Source: an archaeon
GTDB taxonomy: Archaea; Thermoproteota; Nitrososphaeria; Nitrososphaerales; CADDZS01
Length of the DNA: 18,919 nt
Direction of reading: 5' to 3'
Assembly (NCBI GenBank): GCA_021806865.1
Contig: JAKAPU010000034.1
Coordinates: 1 to 18,919, forward strand
Shown: positions 13,509 through 18,919 of the stretch, piece after piece
Layout: every line of letters begins with the position of its first letter
Numbering within the stretch: position 1 is the stretch's first letter
The notes under the pieces: generated by a model
Seen by the model: the letters and a program-made list of their open reading frames with translations, nothing else
What the model was told of the DNA's origin: nothing
Database searches by the model: none
Translations under genes and position numbers: made by a program

Positions 13509-14654
13509 CTACGATGCTACCACGGCAGTCTGAGCCATCAGCCCGCTTGCCTGGACCGAGATCACGAATCTCTGCCCAGAGACGATGGACTGGGTGCTCT
13601 GCGAGACCTGGAAGTTCGCGTGTTCACCATCGAATCCTAGATGATTCAAAGTTCCGATGGTTATCGGGCCGCTATAGGTAAATGTCGCACTCGCGTTAGG
13701 CGCAAGCAGGTATCCTCCCGCTGCAACCGTCTTGAGCATGCCGAACCTGGATGTTCCGTTGAGGAATACCATGGACTGGTTTGGCTCGACTGCGAAGAAC
13801 GCCGAAGTTGCTGCAATTGATGCATCCGAAGACATCCATCTACCGTCGCCGCCTGTCTGCGAAGTGGTCGATGTGACTGCAACCATCCTGAAGACGAGCG
13901 ATGTGTTTCCGGTGTTCTTGACTGTCACTGAAAGCGAGTCGTTCGATAGCGATGCAGTGGTGATCTCAAAGTGCGAGCTGTGCTGTATTCTCTGCCACCA
14001 GCCCTCTCCCTTAAGATCGTCCCTGTGACCGATTTTGAAATCACTGTGTGAGATTGACTGCGCCGGCATTGTGTATGCTCTGGCTGCTCCGATGAATGCG
14101 AACGTTGGGTTTGTTGTGTTTCCGAGCAGCAAGACTGTTGGTGTCAGATCGATGACTGCTGCTGCGCTGGCTCCGCTCTGGACTGCGAGACCGCCAACTA
14201 TTGGCACTGTTAGGCTGGTTGCTCCCGTCGAGTCTTCGACGAAAAGCGCTGTATAGTTCTTGCCGTCATATGTGACTTGAGCCGATGTGATGTTGAATCT
14301 GAGTGCGTTGTATGTTCCGCTCGGGATGTTCCCTGTTGCGATCGTCTGGCTGACGTTGATCACGCTCATGAGGTTGATTGTGCCTGTGGCGGTGACTTTG
14401 TACCAGCCGGACTGGTTACCTGCATCGGATACATGGACTGCTATGTCATTGTATGTGGCGTAGAGTGCAGTTACGCCGTTTGGGACTGTCGGGGGGTCGG
14501 TCAGCAAAACCGACAAAGTCCCCGTGCTGGCCTGTGACTTTGTGGTGCTCGAGGTTCCGAGCAATCCTGGACTAAGTACTGCTGCTGAGATGAGCGCTAG
14601 CGCGACGATTGCCGCGATAGTGCCCGACATGATTACGCTTCGTTTGGGTGTCAT
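13509..14654 (-). CDS. Secreted or membrane-anchored DUF4382 protein
   Basis: A 381-aa surface protein if started at ATG 14654: MTPKRSVIMSGTIAAIVALA then LISAAVLSPG is a basic start plus membrane/signal segment, followed by a Ser/Thr-rich linker. The DUF4382 domain begins at TGTLSVLLTDPPTVPNGVTA and includes IPSGTYNALRFNITSAQVTY, the family's hallmark strand pattern. The second half is beta-rich, with SLSVTVKNTGNTSLVFRMVA resembling an immunoglobulin-like CARDB-type strand set. Many Asn-x-Ser/Thr sites suit N-glycosylation. The frame extends to an ATG at 14735 (27 extra residues), but these would spoil the signal and look unlike coding sequence. Probable envelope protein of unknown role; it is transcribed toward the exporter. 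Confidence 0.75.
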   Translation of the reverse strand: MTPKRSVIMSGTIAAIVALALISAAVLSPGLLGTSSTTKSQASTGTLSVLLTDPPTVPNGVTALYATYNDIAVHVSDAGNQSGWYKVTATGTINLMSVINVSQTIATGNIPSGTYNALRFNITSAQVTYDGKNYTALFVEDSTGATSLTVPIVGGLAVQSGASAAAVIDLTPTVLLLGNTTNPTFAFIGAARAYTMPAQSISHSDFKIGHRDDLKGEGWWQRIQHSSHFEITTASLSNDSLSVTVKNTGNTSLVFRMVAVTSTTSQTGGDGRWMSSDASIAATSAFFAVEPNQSMVFLNGTSRFGMLKTVAAGGYLLAPNASATFTYSGPITIGTLNHLGFDGEHANFQVSQSTQSIVSGQRFVISVQASGLMAQTAVVAS

Positions 14655-14800
14655 GTTCTCTTCGAGAGGGTGAATAAGACGCACTGTATTAGAAACAGAG
14701 CAATTGAACACGTTGTTCATGCCTATTCCACGCATGTTCTACGGTTAGAACGGAAAAATCGACCATGATCTTGAATGAACATGGAGAGTCTAATGGCAAA

Positions 14801-14909
14801 GGTCAGAGAATCTCGCGAAACCGACTGGCCTGGGAATTCGTTCGTGGGATTCAGAGTCTAGATTCAGGCTCCCATTGAAAAAGTAAAGAAAGCGACACCT
14901 TCTCTGACC
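14801..14909. repeat. 10-bp perfect inverted repeat upstream of the DUF4392 gene
   Basis: GGTCAGAGAA (14801-14810) and TTCTCTGACC (14900-14909) are exact reverse complements 89 bases apart; the right arm ends eight bases before ATG 14918. Between them lies a smaller dyad around TCTAGA and a near repeat GATTCAGAG/GATTCAGGC. Possible paired operator, or a long hairpin in the leader that would mask the start. I see no gene in 14736-14917. Confidence 0.45.
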
Positions 14910-14917
14910 TTACTGTC

Positions 14918-16015
14918 ATGTTGAACCAAGACGCCCAAAACCTAGCAGAAGTAATTGATCATCTGGTTACGACCCCCATCTATTCAGGCTCCTCGCTTGC
15001 TTCGAGGCCAGTGGTGCTCGAACTCTACCAAGCTGCTCGCAGCAAGTTCGGAAAACCACTCTGCCTTGATGCCACTGAACGCATTCTCTCTGGTGCCGAG
15101 AAATCAAAGAATGTCGTCATAACCACGGGCTTTGTCGTGCCTCCTTGGATAGAGGCAGAGACTGACGGTCCGGTTGGAAGCGCCACATTAGCAAGGTCTC
15201 TGAACCTAGCGCTTGATCTCACCCCAATAATCGTTACCGAGAGAGCCTCAGTCCCCAAAATGCAAGCAATGATGGCGTCTGCGGGATTTCATGTGCGCGA
15301 CATCGGGAATATTGGAAGGGCTCCACGCAGGGCCTCAGTGATCGGCTTTACTACAGATAAGGAACAAGCAAAGAAAGAGGCCGAAGACATTGTGAGCAAA
15401 CTAGCTCCAACGTCCGTGATTGCGATTGAGAAGGCATCTCCGAACCGCGTCGGCGTGTTTCACAGCGGAGTGGGCGTTGATGTTTCCCCCGTCTCGGCGA
15501 AAGTGGATAGGTTAATCGAAGCGGCGAGGACCGCTGGTATTCCCACGATAGGTGTTGGTGACGCGGGCAACGAAATCGGTATGGGATGCATCGAAGAAAC
15601 AGTGCGAAAGATCCTCCCCACTGGAACAGATTGTGGATGTCCATGTCACCAAGGAGTCGCTTCAGCTGTTGCAACTGATTCACTGATCGTAACTGGAACT
15701 TCGAACTGGGGCGGGCCAGCGATAGAAGCCCTTCTCGCGTTCCACTTCAAAGCAAAGGAGTTGTTGCACGACTCAGAGACCGAGCTGAGGTTGATCGAAA
15801 AGGCGGCATCGCTCGGGTACATAGATCCTGCATCTGGCTTTGCCGATCCTGGAGTCGATGCAATTCCTGCGTCGATACATGCATCTGTGATACAAGTGCT
15901 GAGCTTCATCGTAAGTTCTCGTGCGTCGGATTCTTATTTCATAAAGAAGTACAGAGAGTACACCAAGGACAAGGCGAAGCTTGCAAGAATGATTGACGAA
16001 GAGAGAAAGGACTAA
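14918..16015 (+). CDS. DUF4392 (D-glutamate cyclase-like) protein
   Basis: A 365-aa soluble protein. NVVITTGFVVPPWIEAETDG then PVGSATLARSL is the N-terminal block of DUF4392. IAIEKASPNRVGVFHSGVGV and IPTIGVGDAGNEIGMGCIEE are its nucleotide-fold-like glycine motifs. TSNWGGPAIEALLAF is a further conserved block. In vertebrates this domain forms the C-terminal part of DGLUCY, which turns D-glutamate into 5-oxo-D-proline; the archaeal stand-alone form has not to my knowledge been assayed. A CGCPCH cluster (TDCGCPCHQGVAS) may bind metal. It ends by overlapping the Asp/Glu racemase-superfamily gene by four bases tail to tail. The start ATG 14918 follows the right arm of an inverted repeat. Confidence 0.8.
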   Translation: MLNQDAQNLAEVIDHLVTTPIYSGSSLASRPVVLELYQAARSKFGKPLCLDATERILSGAEKSKNVVITTGFVVPPWIEAETDGPVGSATLARSLNLALDLTPIIVTERASVPKMQAMMASAGFHVRDIGNIGRAPRRASVIGFTTDKEQAKKEAEDIVSKLAPTSVIAIEKASPNRVGVFHSGVGVDVSPVSAKVDRLIEAARTAGIPTIGVGDAGNEIGMGCIEETVRKILPTGTDCGCPCHQGVASAVATDSLIVTGTSNWGGPAIEALLAFHFKAKELLHDSETELRLIEKAASLGYIDPASGFADPGVDAIPASIHASVIQVLSFIVSSRASDSYFIKKYREYTKDKAKLARMIDEERKD

Positions 16016-16737
16016 TGTTCAGAAAGCAGAGATCCGCAGCCGCGAACTCTTTCTTTGACTCCTAGGGCTCGCAGAGAACTCCACAGGCTTGCCGCGTTGC
16101 TGCTCAAAACTGGCTTTCCGAGCTCTTTCTCAAGCCTCGAGAGCACTGTTAGTGTCTTGAGATCTGTGCAACTTAGAAAAACGCCTTCTGCTTCGCTACT
16201 GTCCACCTCTCTTGCCAGGCGTATGGTTGTCATTGGCGGCTCAGCATGCAATTCCTCTCCAGTGTAGTACCCAAGCCCTTTGAGATTCGTGACTTCAAAG
16301 CCGTTTTCCTCGAAGAATTCCCTCTCTGCTTTGTTTAACTGATCTGCGTAAGGCGTTGCAACAGCGATCTTCTTCAAGCCAATCTCATTGATTGCGTCAA
16401 CAACGGCACCTGCAGTAGTCACCACTGGAATCGATACGCTGGATTTCATTCTCTTGATCAGCTGCGTCTCCCATTTCTTTCCGCCGATCAGGCTACCAGT
16501 TGTGCACGCGTAGAGTATTACTCCTACCTTTGCGCTATCGAGAAGCCTGCACGCATCCTCGGTGTTCCTAGTCATCCTCTCCAAATCCTTCCTTGTCCCC
16601 TTCTCAAGCAACAACCTCGTTGCATGGATTGAGACATTCTTTGGGGCAAAGGCATTGAATTCAGGTTCGATCGTGACATTGAGTGACGGTACAATCATTC
16701 CCAGCCGATGCGTGTTGCTGTACCTCGGTTGAATCAA
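16012..16737 (-). CDS. Asp/Glu racemase-superfamily enzyme, maleate isomerase/arylmalonate decarboxylase-like
   Basis: A 241-aa protein with the two catalytic cysteines of the superfamily: Cys78 in ILYACTTGSL and Cys190 in VFLSCTDLKT. PSLNVTIEPEF (Asn20) and ATPYADQLN (Tyr130) match the maleate cis-trans isomerase branch, which binds a dicarboxylate between the two half-domains. Substrates in this branch include maleate, aryl malonates and hydantoins; which applies here cannot be read from sequence. The start ATG 16737 lies 17 bases after the UbiD stop on the same strand, so both are probably one transcript. The short overlap with the convergent DUF4392 gene points to a compact, possibly related locus. 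Confidence 0.85.
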   Translation of the reverse strand: MIQPRYSNTHRLGMIVPSLNVTIEPEFNAFAPKNVSIHATRLLLEKGTRKDLERMTRNTEDACRLLDSAKVGVILYACTTGSLIGGKKWETQLIKRMKSSVSIPVVTTAGAVVDAINEIGLKKIAVATPYADQLNKAEREFFEENGFEVTNLKGLGYYTGEELHAEPPMTTIRLAREVDSSEAEGVFLSCTDLKTLTVLSRLEKELGKPVLSSNAASLWSSLRALGVKERVRGCGSLLSEH

Positions 16738-16754
16738 TGAACCACTTCGAAGAT

Positions 16755-18095
16755 TCAGTGCTTTGTGCCAGAGACGTATTTTGAGAGATCTATCTTCTCT
16801 TCGCCTGGCACGTATTTCCTGACCTTTTCCTCCGTCGCATCCATTGGAGCCGTCGCGTCTATCCCGATCTTCGACTGGTGGATATGGTGGAGATCTCTCG
16901 GGAAGCCCCTTGCCTCTGGTACGATGAAGATGCTTTTGTCAGGACGGCTTCGAGTGGCAACCGCCCACCACACGTCATTTGTGTCGAACGCGTCAACGTC
17001 GTTGTCGACGACGACGCAATACTTGAGCCAGGAGTGCGCCCCAAACGCCGTCATAGCCGCATTCTTCGGCTCTCCTTCAAATCTTTTTTCCAAGGAAATC
17101 ACGCAGGCAAGAAGCGATGGCGTGTTGCTGACCGTTTTCACCTGATATCCTGCGAACTTTAGGGCTCGATAGATGTGGGCCTCTCTCGAGAGCGCGAGAA
17201 GGTGTATGTCCTCCTTTGTGCCTGCCTGTATCGTGTGGTACAGCGCATTTTTCCTGTGCGTGATTGCCTTGAGTCGGAAGACATGGTTTTTGGATTCGGG
17301 AATGTAAAACTGGAACACATCGCCATAAGGGCCTTCTTCTTCTCTCACATTAGCTAATACTTCTCCCTCGAGAACTACTTCGGCTGAAGCAGGAACGTTC
17401 ACGTCGATAGTCTCACACTTCACCAGTTCGGTCGGAGCTCCCGCAAGCGCCCCCGCGAGCTCAAAGTGATCAGTACCGAACGGAAGTGTTGTTGAAGCTG
17501 CAATCATCTCGAAAGGATGGGCCCCGATGACTACGGCCACTTCGAGGTTCTTTCCCATATTCTCTGCCTTGGATTGGATTACGCCGAGATGCTGTGGAGC
17601 CATCATCCTGATTCCAAGTTTCTTCTCCTCCTTGAGCTGCATCCTGTTGAATGACATGTTGGTGTAGCCGGTCTCCGGATCCTTTGCAACGGCCATACCA
17701 GCCGTAATGTACGGTCCGACGTCTCCCACGGCATGCGTGACTATCGGGAGAAGTTTTGCATTTGCATCCTCCCCGAGCAGTTTCACATCTTTCACGGGCC
17801 CAGTCTGCACTGACCGTGGCTTTATTGGACTCTCCGCACGTCTCACGTATTCTGGAACAGTGTCGGCCTCAGAAGTGCCAAGAAGAAGAGAAAACATCTT
17901 CCTAGAGACTATTACGTTTGCCACGACGACGAAATTGCTACCCTTAACGTTGTGAAAAATTACCGCTTTTCCTTCTTTCTCTGCCGACTTGACGACGGCA
18001 GATAACTCGAATTTCGGATCTACTTCTTTTTCAACATGAAGAAGCAGTCCAGCCGATTCGAGTAAGTCAAGGTACGATCTGAGATCTCGTGGCAT
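16755..18095 (-). CDS. UbiD-family prenylated-FMN-dependent decarboxylase
   Basis: A complete 446-aa protein. Metal and cofactor residues of the family are present with correct spacing: Asn146 and Arg151 in YTNMSFNRMQL, His169 in MMAPQHLGVI, Glu212 in TDHFELAG, and the catalytic block EGPYGD with Glu254 and Asp259 (the proton-relay Glu of fungal Fdc1 is Asp here, as in many UbiD members). Reversible (de)carboxylation of alpha,beta-unsaturated or aromatic acids using prFMN, which a UbiX enzyme must supply from elsewhere. In archaea one UbiD homologue decarboxylates trans-anhydromevalonate 5-phosphate in the modified mevalonate pathway; this gene is a candidate, as is a quinone- or small-acid-specific role. 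A box A overlapping the topoisomerase stop gives it its own start. Confidence 0.93.
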   Translation of the reverse strand: MPRDLRSYLDLLESAGLLLHVEKEVDPKFELSAVVKSAEKEGKAVIFHNVKGSNFVVVANVIVSRKMFSLLLGTSEADTVPEYVRRAESPIKPRSVQTGPVKDVKLLGEDANAKLLPIVTHAVGDVGPYITAGMAVAKDPETGYTNMSFNRMQLKEEKKLGIRMMAPQHLGVIQSKAENMGKNLEVAVVIGAHPFEMIAASTTLPFGTDHFELAGALAGAPTELVKCETIDVNVPASAEVVLEGEVLANVREEEGPYGDVFQFYIPESKNHVFRLKAITHRKNALYHTIQAGTKEDIHLLALSREAHIYRALKFAGYQVKTVSNTPSLLACVISLEKRFEGEPKNAAMTAFGAHSWLKYCVVVDNDVDAFDTNDVWWAVATRSRPDKSIFIVPEARGFPRDLHHIHQSKIGIDATAPMDATEEKVRKYVPGEEKIDLSKYVSGTKH

Positions 18096-18116
18096 GTGCT
18101 TGCGAGATGCTCAGGG

Positions 18117-18124
18117 CTATATTA
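18117..18124 (-). promoter_or_regulatory. Box A of the UbiD gene, overlapping the topoisomerase stop codon
   Basis: On the minus strand TAATATAG lies 22-29 bases before ATG 18095; its first three bases are the TAA stop of the topoisomerase gene. This fits a leaderless internal promoter within a possible longer transcript. Confidence 0.45.
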
Positions 18125-18919
18125 CTGATTTGAGAGAGTCTGCTTGCTCATATCTCTGACTTGATCTGGCACGGCCGGAATCTTCGGAGTCCTTGCTCCG
18201 GTTGCCTCAACCCAAGCCATCTTTCTCTGTAGCGTACTCGTGTATAGTAGCTTCCAGTCAAGCCCGACTTGGTCGGCCCAGTTTTTGAACACTCGTGGAT
18301 CGATGTAGTTCCGAAGCGAAGTGTTGAGATTATAGTCGCGCGTCATCTTTGTGAACTCGAGCTGCCTTTTCATCTTGGCTATCCTTTCCTCCAGCTTTTC
18401 CTTCTGTTTCTCCGTCTTTGGATCACTCTGTGTCAGCTGCGCCAGCTTCTCCTCCTTCTTTTTGAGCGATTCTTCGAACGTCTTTGGTGGGGTGCGCTTG
18501 TGGTTACACTTCACAGCGGCCTCCAAGTTTGCCATCTTGGCCTCGAAGAGCTTCTCGTACTCCGGCGTCTCTTCGGTAAAGTGATTATGAGTCTGGAGGT
18601 ACGACTTTACGGCGCTTGTCGCGTGAAACGTCCTAAACACTTTTGCAGTTAAGCCTCTAGAGGCCTTGCCAAGGAATTCGTTGACGTGTCTTGAAGTTAT
18701 TCCATCGAATATCAGGTCGTCTGGTTTTTTACCTTTGCAAAAGTCTTTCAGATTTTCAATTGCCGCGCGATCCTGAGGTTGAATTTCAAGTGTCTTTTGC
18801 CAGCGAACAAAGTCTTTTCCGTAGAAATCGAAATCAATCTTGTTTTCGCCGAATTTCAGATGTTCAACTCGAAGCGTTGATGCGCCGACGGTGTCTGCCT
18901 CGTCCTCGTCTTTTTCATC
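18122..18919 (-). CDS. DNA topoisomerase IB (eukaryote-like), C-terminal catalytic part; 5' end cut by window
   Basis: 265 residues are visible. They cover the catalytic core: EADTVGASTLRVEHLKF (Arg equivalent to human Arg488), FDFYGKDFVRWQK (Lys equivalent to Lys532), TAKVFRTFHATSAV (Arg590), AVKCNHKRTPP (His632) and the active tyrosine in LRNYIDPRVFKNWADQ (Tyr723). A Lys/Glu-rich coiled-coil linker separates the core from the Tyr-bearing end, as in eukaryotic TopoIB. The enzyme relaxes positive and negative supercoils by nicking one strand through a 3'-phosphotyrosine. Within Archaea it is a hallmark of Thaumarchaeota and near relatives. It precedes UbiD by 26 bases on the same strand. Confidence 0.97.
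   Translation of the reverse strand, partial: DEKDEDEADTVGASTLRVEHLKFGENKIDFDFYGKDFVRWQKTLEIQPQDRAAIENLKDFCKGKKPDDLIFDGITSRHVNEFLGKASRGLTAKVFRTFHATSAVKSYLQTHNHFTEETPEYEKLFEAKMANLEAAVKCNHKRTPPKTFEESLKKKEEKLAQLTQSDPKTEKQKEKLEERIAKMKRQLEFTKMTRDYNLNTSLRNYIDPRVFKNWADQVGLDWKLLYTSTLQRKMAWVEATGARTPKIPAVPDQVRDMSKQTLSNQ

Noticed and set aside
1..18919. tRNA, rRNA or CRISPR
   Set aside because: No cloverleaf with a GGTTCGA-type arm, no rRNA blocks and no regularly spaced repeats were found by eye on either strand.

Overview
The window reads as a piece of a Nitrososphaeria (Thaumarchaeota or a close sister lineage) chromosome. The main evidence is the gene running off the right edge: a eukaryote-type DNA topoisomerase IB catalytic domain with its Arg/Lys/Arg/His/Tyr set intact. 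Among archaea this enzyme is characteristic of Thaumarchaeota and relatives. The archaeal-type S-adenosylhomocysteinase, an F420/flavin luciferase-like oxidoreductase, archaeal box A promoters about 22-36 bases before start codons (leaderless or nearly so), and remains of an archaeal-type insertion sequence fit this.

Left part (1-5525). A luciferase-like oxidoreductase (partial) and adenosylhomocysteinase lie on the minus strand. After a 0.5 kb gap comes a plus-strand pair: a SWIM zinc-finger protein and a BrxL-like AAA+ ATPase that ends where the Lon-protease-like domain of BREX BrxL would begin. No other BREX gene is visible, so this pair is the best candidate for an undescribed two-gene system. 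A short-chain dehydrogenase follows 11 bases later and is broken by a one-base frameshift.

Middle part (6424-9650). This is a more AT-rich, scrambled accessory stretch. It holds the C-terminal end of a transposase (frameshifted), small membrane-protein ORFs, an unknown 180-aa protein, a small ribbon-helix-helix (RHH) repressor, an N-terminal fragment that looks like the same transposase family, the tail of a second RHH gene fused behind that fragment, and a membrane-anchored coiled-coil protein whose two halves are in different frames across a U UUU UUA heptamer. A 9-bp perfect inverted repeat lies in the divergent promoter region of the RHH gene.

Right part (9827-18919). A DUF5343 protein precedes a three-gene ABC-2 exporter (ATPase and two permeases). 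Then come a secreted or anchored DUF4382 protein (minus), a DUF4392/D-glutamate-cyclase-like protein (plus), and a minus-strand run of topoisomerase IB, UbiD-family decarboxylase and an Asp/Glu racemase-superfamily (maleate isomerase-like) enzyme. The UbiD and racemase-like genes are 17 bases apart, and the latter overlaps the DUF4392 gene tail to tail, suggesting a small-acid or D-amino-acid theme. All family names come from reading motifs by eye; no database search was run.
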